From Phaeacidiphilus oryzae TH49 (lineage in GTDB: Bacteria; Actinomycetota; Actinomycetes; Streptomycetales; Streptomycetaceae), in assembly GCF_000744815.1 (NCBI RefSeq), contig NZ_JQMQ01000005.1, positions 1,434,055 through 1,498,054 on the forward strand: 64,000 bases of DNA, in the 5' to 3' direction. The notes under the pieces are model-generated. The model did not search any database and was not told where the DNA came from. It saw only the letters and a program-made list of their open reading frames with translations. Positions 49,049 through 57,689 of the stretch are shown one piece after another; position 1 is the stretch's first letter; each line of letters opens with the position of its first letter. A program made the position numbers and the translations under genes.

Positions 49049-49888
49049 TCAGCGCAGCCCGGCGAAGAGGTCGTCCTCGGGGAGGGGGGCGCCGGTGGTG
49101 TCGTGCACGCGGACGAAGGTCTCGACGCCCATCAGCTCGGTGAACCTCTCCTTGCCCATCTTCAGGAAGAAGATGTTCTCGCCCTGGCTGGCGTGGGCGG
49201 CGAGGGCGTCGAACTTCTGGCCGCCGGCCTCGGTGGTGTCCACCCAGGTGGTGATCTCCTCGTCGGGCAGCCCGATCTCGGGCATCTCGGCGGTCTCGGC
49301 CGGGTCCGGTTCCTCCCAGTCGCCGCCCATCTCGCGGATGACCTCGCCGAACCGCTGCATCATCGAGCGCGGTGCCGTGGTCCAGTAGACCTTCGGTGTC
49401 ATCTCGGCCGTCGTCATCGCCAGCGCCGCCATGGTGATCCGGTTCGCCTGGATGTGGTCGGGGTGGCCGTAGAAACCGTTCTCGTCGTAGGTCACCACCA
49501 CGTCCGGACGGTAGTGGCGGAAGAGCTCGGCGAGGCGGGTGGCGCCCTCCTCCACGGGCGTCCGCCAGAAGGACTCCGGGGCGTCGTTGGTGGACCAGCC
49601 CATCATCCCGGAGTCGGCGTAGCCCAGCGTCTCCAGGTGGCCGATCCGCAGGACCTCGCAGCTCGCCTTGAGCTCCTCCAGCCGCATGGCGGCCACGGCC
49701 TGCGGATCGTGCCCTGGATCGCCCGGCTTGACGCCCCCCGGCCCGTCGCCGCAGCCGCCGTCGGTACAGGTGACGAGGACCGTGCGGATGCCCTCCTGCG
49801 CATAGCGGGCGAGGACCCCTCCCGTTCCGGTGGCCTCGTCGTCGGGGTGGGCGTGCACCGCCATCAGCGTCAACGGCCGGTCGTTCAT
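49049..49888 (-). CDS. PIG-L family zinc amidase, mycothiol conjugate amidase-like
   Basis: 279 aa. The zinc site is AHPDDE (His14, Asp16, Asp17) with GHPDHIQANRITM further on. The segments CTDGGCGDGPGGVKPGDPGH and TYDENGFYGHPDH match Mca/MshB-type enzymes, which cleave mycothiol S-conjugates or GlcNAc-inositol. Mca (detoxification of electrophiles and antibiotics) is the closer fit by the C-terminal ASQGENIFFLKMG region; MshB is an alternative. ATG at 49888 has GGAGGA six bases upstream. It is a single gene between a lipoprotein and an MFS gene. Confidence 0.85.
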   Translation of the reverse strand: MNDRPLTLMAVHAHPDDEATGTGGVLARYAQEGIRTVLVTCTDGGCGDGPGGVKPGDPGHDPQAVAAMRLEELKASCEVLRIGHLETLGYADSGMMGWSTNDAPESFWRTPVEEGATRLAELFRHYRPDVVVTYDENGFYGHPDHIQANRITMAALAMTTAEMTPKVYWTTAPRSMMQRFGEVIREMGGDWEEPDPAETAEMPEIGLPDEEITTWVDTTEAGGQKFDALAAHASQGENIFFLKMGKERFTELMGVETFVRVHDTTGAPLPEDDLFAGLR

Positions 49889-50009
49889 GAGGAGTCCTCC
49901 GGTAGTCCGAGCAAACGGCGCGGGCCCAGAATCACCCGGGCCCCTCGGGCAGTCCAACATCTCGGGCCGGACCCGGTGTTCCCCTCTGACGTCTCGTCAG
50001 GGATTGGGG

Positions 50010-51290
50010 TCACGGCCTGCTCCGGCAGCGCTCGGTCTCGGGTTCCGGCTGTCCCCTGCCCACCTGGCGGGAGCGGACCGGGCCGGCCGCCGGCGTGGCC
50101 AGCGAGGCGGCGGCCACCAGGGCCAGCACCGCGAGGAGGGCGTTCCGCAGCCCCAGGTGCGCGCCGAGGCGGCCGATGGACGGCGGACCCACCAGGAAGG
50201 CGACGTAGCCGACGGTGGCGGCCAGGGAGATCCGCGCCGCCGGGTTCTCCCCGGAGTCCCCGGCCGCGGAGATCGCGACGGGGAAGCCGAGGGCGGCACC
50301 GAGCCCCCACAGCACGGCGGCGGCCGCCGCCACGGCCTGGTCGTCCACCAGCGACACCACGGCGATTCCGGCCGCGCCGACCAGCGCGCTCGCACACAGC
50401 GCCACGGCCCGCCCGAACCGGTCCACGAACCGCCCGCCCACGAAGCGGCCGACGGTCATCGAGGCGGCGAAGACCGCGTAGACGGCGGAGCCGAGGGCGG
50501 GATCGAAGCCGTGCCCGTCGACCATGACCAGCGGCAGCCAGTCGTTCGCCGTTCCCTCGGCCAGGGCCAGGGCGAAGATGACGCCGCCGATCAGCAGCAG
50601 CCGCGGCTCCCGCCAGACCGCGGCCCGGCCGGGCGCGGGCGTGGGCGTGGAGGTGGGTGTGGAGGAGGTGGGCGAGGGCGTGTCCGCGGGCGTGGCGATC
50701 GCCTGGGCGGCCGGTCGCCGGCCCACCCCGGACGGTACGTACCGGAGCACCGGCACGAGGACGACCAGCACCAGGGCACCGACCACGGACAGATGCCAGG
50801 CCACCGGGAACCGCGCCGCGGTCAGCGCCATGCCGGCCACGGCCCCGATCACCGTGCCGAGGCTGTAGCAGCCGTGCATCGCGGGCAGGGTGGAGCGGCC
50901 GAGCAGCCGTTCCACCTCCGCTCCCTCGACGTTGAGGGCCACCTCGCCGCCGCCCATGCCCAGTCCGATCAGCGCGAGCCCGGCGGCGACCAGCACGCCC
51001 GAGCCGGCCCCCGCCCCGAGCCCGACCACCCCGCAGCCCGCGGCGGTCGCCGCCGTGCCCGCCGCGATCACCGGGCGGGTACCCCAACGGGCCACCAGCG
51101 CACCGGAACCGAGGATGCCGCTCATCGACCCGACCGAGAGGCCGAAGAGGATCAGCCCCATCCGGCCGGTCGACGCGCCGAGGGCGTCACGTACGTCCGG
51201 GGTGCGCGAGACCCAGGAGGCCGTGGCCAGCCCGGGGAGGAAGAACAGCGCGAAGACGGCGAACCGGCGCCGTGCGAGGCCGACGGCCAC
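50010..51290 (-). CDS. MFS transporter
   Basis: 426 aa with about 12 helices, an FPGLATASWVSRTPDVRDAL opening and GGGEVALNVEGAEVERLLGR in helix 4-5 region, typical of the small YbjJ-like MFS group. A Thr/Pro/Ser-rich loop (PTSSTPTSTPTPAPG) sits in the middle. The GTG at 51290 has GGAGG seven bases upstream; the frame is open beyond it. It is divergent from a TetR regulator with a clear operator between them, so it is probably repressed by that protein and induced by its own substrate. Confidence 0.85.
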   Translation of the reverse strand: MAVGLARRRFAVFALFFLPGLATASWVSRTPDVRDALGASTGRMGLILFGLSVGSMSGILGSGALVARWGTRPVIAAGTAATAAGCGVVGLGAGAGSGVLVAAGLALIGLGMGGGEVALNVEGAEVERLLGRSTLPAMHGCYSLGTVIGAVAGMALTAARFPVAWHLSVVGALVLVVLVPVLRYVPSGVGRRPAAQAIATPADTPSPTSSTPTSTPTPAPGRAAVWREPRLLLIGGVIFALALAEGTANDWLPLVMVDGHGFDPALGSAVYAVFAASMTVGRFVGGRFVDRFGRAVALCASALVGAAGIAVVSLVDDQAVAAAAAVLWGLGAALGFPVAISAAGDSGENPAARISLAATVGYVAFLVGPPSIGRLGAHLGLRNALLAVLALVAAASLATPAAGPVRSRQVGRGQPEPETERCRSRP

Positions 51291-51333
51291 AGGGAGCCTC
51301 CACAGGGTGTCCGAAGGGGGTCCGGCAGAAATC

Positions 51334-51347
51334 TGTACAAGCGTACA
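51334..51347. promoter_or_regulatory. Operator in the TetR/MFS divergent region
   Basis: TGTAC-AAGC-GTACA is a perfect inverted repeat located 44 bases upstream of the MFS start and 36 bases upstream of the TetR start. Its size and spacing suit a TetR dimer, and it would lie close to both promoters. Confidence 0.65.
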
Positions 51348-51382
51348 CACTCGCGCCGCGGGGCCTGTGGCAGATTGGTCGC

Positions 51383-51961
51383 GTGAGCGGAACGAGGCGC
51401 GAGGTCCCGAACGACCCCGGACGCAGGGAACGGATCCTGGACGCCGCCCTCGACGTCATCGCGGAGAGCGGCGTCCACCGCACCACCCACCGCCGGATCG
51501 CCACCCGTGCCGGCGTCCCCCTCGGCTCGCTCACCTACTACTTCGAGGGCATCGACGACCTGATCGCGCAGGCCTTCGCCCGGCTGGCCGACACCATGTC
51601 CCTCCTCTACCGCCGCACCCTGCGGGAGGCGGGCTCGGCGGCCGAGGCCGAGGCGGCCGTCGTGGAACTCATCTGCGGTCCCACCTACGCCACCGACCGC
51701 GAACTGACCCTCATCTTCGAGATGTACGCGTACGCCAACCACCATCCGGCGGTGGCCGCCACCACCCGCGCCTGGCTCACCCGCAGCCGCGAGAGCCTCA
51801 CCCTGCATTTCCCGCCCGGCGTCGCCCGCGCCCTTGACGCCCTGATCGAGGGCTGGCCGATGCACCGGGCCTTCGAGGCGGCACCGCTGGACCCCGCACT
51901 CGTCGCCGGGGTCGTCCACGCCGTGGTCGCGGCCGGGCCCGGACTCCCCGACGGGGGCTGA
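51383..51961 (+). CDS. TetR-family regulator
   Basis: 192 aa. The HTH is at residues 15-60 (ILDAALDVIAESGVHRTTHR, PLGSLTYYFEGIDDLIAQAF). The ligand domain is short and helical. The GTG start at 51383 has no Shine-Dalgarno but lies six bases past CAGATT (51371-51376), which suggests a leaderless transcript. It is divergent from the MFS gene and probably represses both itself and that gene through the TGTAC inverted repeat. Confidence 0.87.
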   Translation: MSGTRREVPNDPGRRERILDAALDVIAESGVHRTTHRRIATRAGVPLGSLTYYFEGIDDLIAQAFARLADTMSLLYRRTLREAGSAAEAEAAVVELICGPTYATDRELTLIFEMYAYANHHPAVAATTRAWLTRSRESLTLHFPPGVARALDALIEGWPMHRAFEAAPLDPALVAGVVHAVVAAGPGLPDGG

Positions 51962-52024
51962 CGGGGCATCCGCCGCGGGGGCGTGGGGCCCCTCGGCGGT
52001 GAGGGCGGTCTCCAGTGCGCCGGT

Positions 52025-52906
52025 TCAGCCGGTGTGGGCGATCAGGGCGTCGATCAGAGTGGGCCAGAGCTCGCGCGGGCGGTCGTGGCCCATGTCGGGG
52101 ATCAGCAGGAGTTCGGCGCCGGGCACCAACTCCGCGGTGCGCCGTCCGCCGCTGGGGTCGATCAGCGTGTCGTCCAGGCCGTGGATCACCAGCGTGGGCA
52201 CCCGCAGTCCGCGGAGCGCGTCCGCGCGCGAACCGCTGAGGATCATCGCGCCGAGCTGCCGGCCGATCCCCTCGGGGTAGTAGGCGCGGTCGTAGCCGGC
52301 CGCGGCCAGTTCGCGCAGCGCGGCCGGGTCGCCGTAGCGCTTGGAGGCCCACACCGACTCCCGCTCCGCCGCCGCTGCGTACCCCTCGCGGTCCGCCGGC
52401 CTCGGGCTGAACAGCACCGCCTGCGCCTCGGGCGTGGGCCGGCCGTACTCGCTCTCGCCGGTCGAGGACATCATCGAGGTCAGGGTCAGCACCCGGTCGG
52501 GGAAGGCGGCGGCCATCGTCTGGGCGATCATCCCGCCCATCGAGGCGCCGACCACATGGGCGCGCTCGATCCCGAGCGCGGTGAGCAGGCCGACGCCGTC
52601 CTCGGCCATGTCGAGCAGCCGGTAGGGCGCCATCTCGGCGGCCGCGGCGACATCGCCCGAGCTCACGGCGGCGATGAGCTCGTCCAGCCGCACGGGGTAC
52701 CGGTCGAGACGGGTGGAGAGCCCGCAGTCGCGGTTGTCGTACCGGATCACATACCGTCCGCGATCCGCCAGCGCCCGGCAGAAGTCCTCGTCCCAGGCGA
52801 TCATCTGCGCGCCGAACCCCATCACCAGCAGCACGGCGGGGTCCCCGGGGTCGCCGAACCCCTCGTACGCGAGAGCCACCCCGGGAGACACGTCAACGAT
52901 CGCCAT
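52025..52906 (-). CDS. Alpha/beta hydrolase
   Basis: 293 aa alpha/beta-hydrolase. Oxyanion segment LLVMGFGAQMIAW, nucleophile elbow GASMGGM (Ser), late acidic residue in LVIHGLDDTLIDP and catalytic His in PDMGHDRP are all visible. The cap sequence (YGRPTPEAQAVLFSPRPADR) is like that of proteins annotated as aclacinomycin methylesterase RdmC-like, but substrate is unknown. The ATG at 52906 gives the standard N-terminus. It is convergent with the TetR gene. Confidence 0.88.
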   Translation of the reverse strand: MAIVDVSPGVALAYEGFGDPGDPAVLLVMGFGAQMIAWDEDFCRALADRGRYVIRYDNRDCGLSTRLDRYPVRLDELIAAVSSGDVAAAAEMAPYRLLDMAEDGVGLLTALGIERAHVVGASMGGMIAQTMAAAFPDRVLTLTSMMSSTGESEYGRPTPEAQAVLFSPRPADREGYAAAAERESVWASKRYGDPAALRELAAAGYDRAYYPEGIGRQLGAMILSGSRADALRGLRVPTLVIHGLDDTLIDPSGGRRTAELVPGAELLLIPDMGHDRPRELWPTLIDALIAHTG

Positions 52907-53256
52907 ACCGCAGAGCCTGCCACGCCGGTCCCCGCCTGAGCGGAACGGGCCGGGTGTCCGACGGCTGTCAGTGGACCACCGGCTTCGGTGTCTCCGCCTG
53001 GCGCGCCGGTCCGCTGCCGCGGAAGGACGCTCCCTTCCCGGGCACGGGCACGGGCACGCCGCAGGACGACCGGGGGACCAGCCGAACGGCCGCCCGGGGG
53101 ACGCCGGAGGGCGGATTCCGGCCACCGCGAGAACGGGCGACGGGAACCCGCAGAAGCGCGTTCCGCGACGGGGCGGCGCCGGCGCGCTCCTGTCGGTCAT
53201 CATCGGTAGAGCGCGACTCATCCTGCTCCACCGGCCGACAGGAAGCTGGGACCGAA
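52907..53256. other. 350-bp divergent intergenic region
   Basis: No gene seen. It contains a short (GGGCAC)3 repeat near 53040-53060 and would hold the promoters of the hydrolase (minus) and amidohydrolase (plus). Open frames through it are Arg/Pro-rich and not credible. Confidence 0.5.
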
Positions 53257-54495
53257 GTGCTGATCACCGCTGGACGGGTGCTCTCCCCCACCTGTGACGG
53301 GTACCTGAAAGACGGTGCCGTGCTCATCGAGGACCACCGGGTCACGGCCGTCGGCCCGCGGTCGGAGCTGGCGGAACCGGCGGACGCGGCGCAGGCGGCG
53401 GACCGCGACGGTCCCGGGGCGGAGCGGCTGGACTTCCCCGATGCCACCCTGCTGCCGGGGCTGATCGACGCCCACGTCCATCTGATCTTCGATGCGGGGC
53501 CCGAGCCGCTCGCCGGACTTCAGCAGAGCAACGAGGAACTGCTGGCCGCCATGCGTCTCCGCGCGCGGCAACTGCTCGACGGCGGGGTCACCACCGCGCG
53601 CGATCTGGGTGACCGCGACGGGCTCGCCCTGCGTCTGGCGGCCGAGATCGCCGGCGGCTCCGCCGACGGGGTGGGCGGGCCCGGCGGGCCGCATCTGTTG
53701 TGCGCCGGGACTCCGCTCACGCCGCCGGGCGGCCACTGCCACTTCCTCGGTGGCGAGGTCGCGGACGCGACCGCGATCCGTGCCCTCGTCAGGGCCAACA
53801 TCGAGGCCGGCGCGACCGTCGTCAAGGTGATGGAGTCCGGTGGCGGCCTGACGAAGGACGGGCCGCGCATCTGGGAACGGCAGTTCCCGCCCGAAGCGCT
53901 CGCGGTGGCGGTCGACGAGGCGCACCGGGCCGGCGTGCCGGTCGCCGCCCACGCCCACGGCACGGAGGCGATCGCCGCCGCCGTACAGGCCGATGTGGAC
54001 ACCATCGAGCACTGCACCTGGATCGTCCCTGGCGGCGGTGTCGAGATGCGGGACGACGTCCTGGAGCAGATCGTCGCCAAGGGCATCCGCGTCTGCCCCA
54101 CGATCAGCCCCAACTGGCACCGGCTGCCGCAGATCTTCCCGGACCGCGCCGAGGCGATCTTCGACGTCTGCCGCAGGATGGTGGAGTCCGGCGCCCGCCT
54201 GATCGCGGGGACGGATGCCGGGGTACAACGCGCCCGCTTCGGCGGGCTAGCCGACTCCCTCGGCCTCTACGAGCACCTGGGCGTGCCCAACCGTGACATC
54301 CTGAGGATGGCCACCACCGAGGCCGCCGACGCCCTCGGACTCGGCGACCTGGTCGGCGCCATCGCCCCCGGCTTCCGCGCCGACCTGCTGGTGGTCGACG
54401 GCGACCCGCTGACCGATCTCGGAGCCCTGCGGCGGATCTCGGCGGTGATCGCCGCCGGCCAGCTCTACCGTCCGGAGGCTGCCCCAAGCCGCTAG
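53257..54495 (+). CDS. Metal-dependent amidohydrolase (imidazolonepropionase-like)
   Basis: 412 aa. Metal ligands of the amidohydrolase barrel are visible: GLIDAHVHL (HxH), the Lys in ATVVKVMESGGG, HAHG and IEHCTW, and GTDAGVQRARFGG for the catalytic Asp. The C-terminus returns to the beta-sandwich (APGFRADLLVVDGDPL). Such enzymes act on cyclic amides or Xaa-Pro dipeptides; the substrate is open. The GTG at 53257 is chosen because homologues start at LITAGRV-like sequence. The TAG stop is inside the base of a strong hairpin terminator. Confidence 0.88.
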   Translation: MLITAGRVLSPTCDGYLKDGAVLIEDHRVTAVGPRSELAEPADAAQAADRDGPGAERLDFPDATLLPGLIDAHVHLIFDAGPEPLAGLQQSNEELLAAMRLRARQLLDGGVTTARDLGDRDGLALRLAAEIAGGSADGVGGPGGPHLLCAGTPLTPPGGHCHFLGGEVADATAIRALVRANIEAGATVVKVMESGGGLTKDGPRIWERQFPPEALAVAVDEAHRAGVPVAAHAHGTEAIAAAVQADVDTIEHCTWIVPGGGVEMRDDVLEQIVAKGIRVCPTISPNWHRLPQIFPDRAEAIFDVCRRMVESGARLIAGTDAGVQRARFGGLADSLGLYEHLGVPNRDILRMATTEAADALGLGDLVGAIAPGFRADLLVVDGDPLTDLGALRRISAVIAAGQLYRPEAAPSR

Positions 54496-54529
54496 CGGGC
54501 CGCGCACGGTGGCTCGTGCGCGGCCCGCT
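54494..54529 (+). terminator. Strong hairpin terminator of the amidohydrolase gene
   Basis: GCGGGCCGCGCACG (54495-54508) and CGTGCGCGGCCCGC (54515-54528) form a perfect 14-bp stem, extended to 15 by A54494-T54529, with loop GTGGCT. It begins at the stop codon. The next bases, TTCGG, are only weakly T-rich. Confidence 0.8.
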
Positions 54530-54531
54530 TC

Positions 54532-54560
54532 GGGGCCCCTCAACGGTTCTTCGGGGGCCC
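54532..54560 (-). terminator. Hairpin at the chitinase 3' end
   Basis: GGGCCCC (54533-54539) can pair with GGGGCCC (54554-54560) across a 14-base loop that is T-containing. It lies just beyond the chitinase stop on the minus strand. The pair is short and each arm is partly self-complementary. Confidence 0.45.
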
Positions 54561-54564
54561 TGGG

Positions 54565-55863
54565 TCAGTACCCGAGGTCGCTCAGGAACGCCTTGGTGTA
54601 CTGCAGCGATGACGTACTGGGGACGGAGTTGCAGGTGGGCGAGGCGTAGCCGTCGGAGCAGGGCGTGTCCCGGTCCAGCGACCAGTAGTGCAGCCCGGCC
54701 AGACCGTTGCTGGTGGCGTACGAGGTCAGGGTGTTCACGTCCGCGGGGGTGAAGGTCTCACTGGTGGCGTCGTTCATGCCGATCATCGGGGTGACGGCGA
54801 TCTTGCTCGCCGGGATCCCGTAGGTGTGCTCGAGGTTCTTCACCGCCTGGATCGCCGACTGCGCCATCTCGCAGCTGCCGGAGGAGACGACGCACACGCT
54901 GCTGGACGCGTTGCCGTAGTCCATCGTCATCAGGTTGATGACGTAGTTCTTCAGGCTGGAGCCGAGCACCGCCTGGACGACCTCGTTGCCGAGCGAGTTC
55001 ACTCCGCCGTAGCTGCCGTCGGAGGCGGCCAGCGTGGCGAGGGTGAAGGAGAACTGGAGGTTGGGGTACTGCGCCTGGGCTCCCGCCGCGGCCGCGACCA
55101 GGTTCTGGATGTCCGACTGGCTCTGGCCGCCTTCGATGTCGAAGTCGATGCCGACCAGGTTCGGGCTGGCGTAGCGGGCGATGAAGGACTCCATGCCGGC
55201 CGTCGAACCGCAGGTGAAGGTGCCGGCCGCACCGCCGGTCGACACGATGTAGTTCAGGTTGGCGGCCTTGAGCTGGGGCACGTTCTCCGCGGCCCAGTTG
55301 GCCCCCGAGACGCCACCCCACGTCTCACTGCCGCAGGTGCCGGTGGCGAAGGCGGCGGTGAGCGCGGGCAGTTTGGGGATGTACTGCGAGACCAGGCTGC
55401 CGGAACCCACCACAGGCAGCGCGGAACCCGTCACGGCCGACTGCATCTGGTAGGTGTTCCAGTTCATGTTGATGGTGACGTCCTTGTACGGGCTGAAGAG
55501 CAGGCCGCTCACCGAACCCGTGCCGGTCCCGGTCCCACCGCCTCCACCGCCGCCTCCGCCACCGCCCGTCGATCCCCCGGTACAGGCTCCGTTGGACGTC
55601 CACGGTTGCCCGGAGCCGGCACCGCCGTTGCTGGTCGCCGGGTCGTTGCCTTCGGTCCAGTAGTTGGCGGTGTAGTTGATCCCGTTCTCGCTGGCCTGCT
55701 GACCCGCGGTGTACACGGTGCCGGCACTCCACGCGGCGGCACAGGTGGTGGCGGCCTGTGCAGCCGGCGCCGAGGCCACTGCGAGGACCGATCCGCCGAG
55801 TGCGAGCCCGAGCGCCGAGCCCGCTGTGAGTGCGGTGTGAAGGATCCGTCTTCCGACCCGCAT
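54565..55863 (-). CDS. Secreted GH18 chitinase with CBM5/12
   Basis: 432 aa. A Sec signal peptide (LGLALGGSVLAVASAPAAQA) precedes a chitin-binding CBM5/12 module (residues about 40-95, AWSAGTVYTAGQQASENGIN, YWTEGNDP). A poly-Gly/Thr linker follows, and then a GH18 barrel. The catalytic motif is NLVGIDFDIEGGQS with Glu244 as the expected acid; the first Asp of the usual DxxDxDxE is Val here, as in some GH18 chitinases with this motif. Cysteines in the catalytic domain probably form disulfides. ATG at 55863 has GGAGGG. DasR-like sites and a promoter lie upstream. It degrades chitin for growth and development. Confidence 0.93.
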   Translation of the reverse strand: MRVGRRILHTALTAGSALGLALGGSVLAVASAPAAQAATTCAAAWSAGTVYTAGQQASENGINYTANYWTEGNDPATSNGGAGSGQPWTSNGACTGGSTGGGGGGGGGGGTGTGTGSVSGLLFSPYKDVTINMNWNTYQMQSAVTGSALPVVGSGSLVSQYIPKLPALTAAFATGTCGSETWGGVSGANWAAENVPQLKAANLNYIVSTGGAAGTFTCGSTAGMESFIARYASPNLVGIDFDIEGGQSQSDIQNLVAAAAGAQAQYPNLQFSFTLATLAASDGSYGGVNSLGNEVVQAVLGSSLKNYVINLMTMDYGNASSSVCVVSSGSCEMAQSAIQAVKNLEHTYGIPASKIAVTPMIGMNDATSETFTPADVNTLTSYATSNGLAGLHYWSLDRDTPCSDGYASPTCNSVPSTSSLQYTKAFLSDLGY

Positions 55864-55934
55864 GAGCCCTCCAATGGGGAGAGGAGCTGTGGCGGTTGCC
55901 CACCTCTGAGCCGGTGGACCACCAAGGTGACCAC

Positions 55935-55994
55935 TTTGTACGGGCGGTTGAACAGATTGGTCAAGACCACTGGCGCAGATTGGTGCAGACCAAT
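55935..55994 (-). promoter_or_regulatory. Chitinase promoter with two DasR-like (dre) sites
   Basis: On the minus strand, TTGACC (complement of 55959-55964), an 18-bp spacer and TACAAA (complement of 55935-55940) form a promoter. ATTGGTCAAGACCACT (55956-55971) matches the DasR dre consensus ACTGGTCTAGACCACT at 14 of 16 positions and covers the -35 box. ATTGGTGCAGACCAAT (55979-55994) matches at 12 of 16. The sites are 23 bp apart as direct repeats. Confidence 0.7.
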
Positions 55995-56106
55995 GCTGGG
56001 AGGCGGTGGACAAAGCGGCCAAAGTTCCCATAGCCGCGATCCGCAGTCGGTCGCCCGGGGGGCGGCCCCCTCCGATCCCCCTCACCCCGGCGGCCGTCCG
56101 GCCCAC

Positions 56107-56649
56107 TCACCAGACGGCGGAACCCGAGCGCAGAAGCTTCACATACTCCCGGATGCGCAGCACGTCTTCGGGGAAGCAACTGTCCCAGCCCTGATCCAGA
56201 GGTATCCAGGTCACCGGCTGTCCGACCTCGGCGATCAGCGGCTGTTCCGGATCTCCGATGGCGGCATAGGACAGCGACAGCGTCACCGGCAGGCCCGGGA
56301 GGAACGACCGCACAGCCACTGCGGCAGGCCGCTCCAGCAAGCGGGGCCGCAGCCCGGCCTCCTCGGCCAACTCCCGGGCAGCCCCCTCCCGCGGACACTC
56401 CCCTGGCTCGACCCCGCCCCCGGGCGGCACCATCCCGCGCACCGCATGCTTGACCAGCACGACCCACTCAAGGGCCGGATCCAGGACCCACACCTCCGCC
56501 CCGAACGGCCCCACGGGGCCAACGGGACCCACGGACCCGCCCAGCACAGCACGCAACCAGGCCCTGGCGCCGTCGAACTCCAGCACCGCGGCCTCAGCGT
56601 CAGCGACGGCGGCGTCGAGCGACCGCTGCTCAAACGGGCTTTGACTCAT
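56107..56649 (-). CDS. NUDIX hydrolase
   Basis: 180 aa. The Nudix box GX5EX7REUXEEXGU is complete at residues 78-100 (GGVEPGECPREGAARELAEE then AGL). It probably hydrolyses a nucleoside diphosphate derivative. A GPVGPVGPFG insertion is near residue 45. The ATG at 56649 has no Shine-Dalgarno, but TAGCGT lies six bases before it, the leaderless spacing. It is divergent from the MerR leader region. Confidence 0.88.
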   Translation of the reverse strand: MSQSPFEQRSLDAAVADAEAAVLEFDGARAWLRAVLGGSVGPVGPVGPFGAEVWVLDPALEWVVLVKHAVRGMVPPGGGVEPGECPREGAARELAEEAGLRPRLLERPAAVAVRSFLPGLPVTLSLSYAAIGDPEQPLIAEVGQPVTWIPLDQGWDSCFPEDVLRIREYVKLLRSGSAVW

Positions 56650-57299
56650 GCCCGCACGCTACAGACCACCACTGACAACGACCGGCGGAGTCAGCCGGCC
56701 GACCCCGCTCGCCCTGCCTCGCAGCCGCGCTTGCTCCCGCGGGGCAGGGATTCACTCAGCCGGGGAAGCCTTCCGCATGCGACAGGAGAAGAATCAGGAG
56801 GGTCAGCCACTACAGAAAATCTGTAGTGGCTGGAGTAGACATTGGCGTCAGCGGGGGCTACTGTCTTCTACGTAGCCCAGAAGTCAGAGAGGCGCGGCAG
56901 AGACGACCGCCGCGCAAGCAGATCAACGCAGGAGCGGCCCGGCAGCGGGGCGGTGGAGCCGGAAGCGGTGGGTTCTTCCGTCGGCTGCCGGGGCGAGCGG
57001 CCCAAGGGGTCGCACAGCATCACCGTGTCACCGGCAAGTGCAGTGTGATCTATGAGGAAAGGAGCAGAACGCCATCAGGATCGCCCGGGGTCGGGACGAT
57101 GTCCGCCCGGGTACCGCAGACCCCGGATTGGAAGGTGGTCCCCGGTCACGCAACCGCGATCCCCGCAGCCCCGCCCCCGCGGGTGGACCTGCGGACATAG
57201 AAGGCCGGCGCAGTCAGCCGGCAGATGGCGTTGAAAGCTCGGGGCCCGGGTGCCAGTTGGCACCCGGGCCCCTCGATGCGTCCCCGGAAGAAGAGGTCT
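56650..57299. other. 650-bp intergenic region with several hairpins upstream of the MerR gene
   Basis: No convincing gene. Three structures stand out: a 13-bp-arm hairpin (56804-56832, CAGCCACTACAGA / TCTGTAGTGGCTG around AAA), a 7-bp-arm hairpin (56855-56878, GGGCTAC / GTAGCCC), and a 15-bp-arm hairpin (57241-57272) 28 bases before the MerR start. Bases 56800-56900 are relatively AT-rich. It is probably a long promoter and leader region. Confidence 0.6.
57241..57272 (+). terminator. 15-bp perfect hairpin upstream of the MerR gene
   Basis: GGGGCCCGGGTGCCA (57241-57255) and TGGCACCCGGGCCCC (57258-57272) are perfect complements around GT. There is no T tract afterwards. It may end an upstream transcript or act as an attenuator of the MerR gene, whose start is 27 bases on. 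Confidence 0.55.
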
Positions 57300-57635
57300 A
57301 TGCCCGCTCGCAGTACCCGCCCCGCCGACAAGTTCGACGACGACGACTATCCCGCCTACACCATGGGCCGGGCCGCCGAGATGATCGGTGCGACGCCCGC
57401 CTTTCTGCGCGCCCTGGGTGAGCACCGCTTGATCACCCCGCTGCGGTCCGACGGCGGCCACCGCCGCTACTCCCGCTACCAGCTGCGTATCGCCGGCCGG
57501 GCGCGGGAACTCGTCGACTCCGGCACTCCCATCGAGGCCGCCTGCCGCATCATCATCCTCGAGGATCAGCTCGAGGAGGCCCAGCGCATCAACGAAGAAC
57601 TCCGCGGCCGGGGCGAGGCCGAGCCCTCGGCCTGA
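57300..57635 (+). CDS. MerR-family regulator
   Basis: 111 aa. An acidic N-terminus ([20 protein letters not shown]) leads into a MerR helix-turn-helix (residues about 20-70; [40 protein letters not shown]). A dimerisation helix ([19 protein letters not shown]) ends the protein. There is no ligand domain. It is convergent with a CBS protein and lies in a cold-shock-type cluster, so it may regulate that cluster. ATG at 57300 is preceded by AGAGG. Confidence 0.85.
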   Translation: MPARSTRPADKFDDDDYPAYTMGRAAEMIGATPAFLRALGEHRLITPLRSDGGHRRYSRYQLRIAGRARELVDSGTPIEAACRIIILEDQLEEAQRINEELRGRGEAEPSA

Positions 57636-57689
57636 CCTTCGGAGCTTTGAGGACCGCCACGGCGCCGAAGTCGGTCGCAGGTCGATCGG

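Noticed and set aside
52954-53256. N-terminal extension of the amidohydrolase
   Set aside because: Residues before the GTG at 53257 are Arg/Pro-rich and unlike the family, which starts at the LITAGRV strand.
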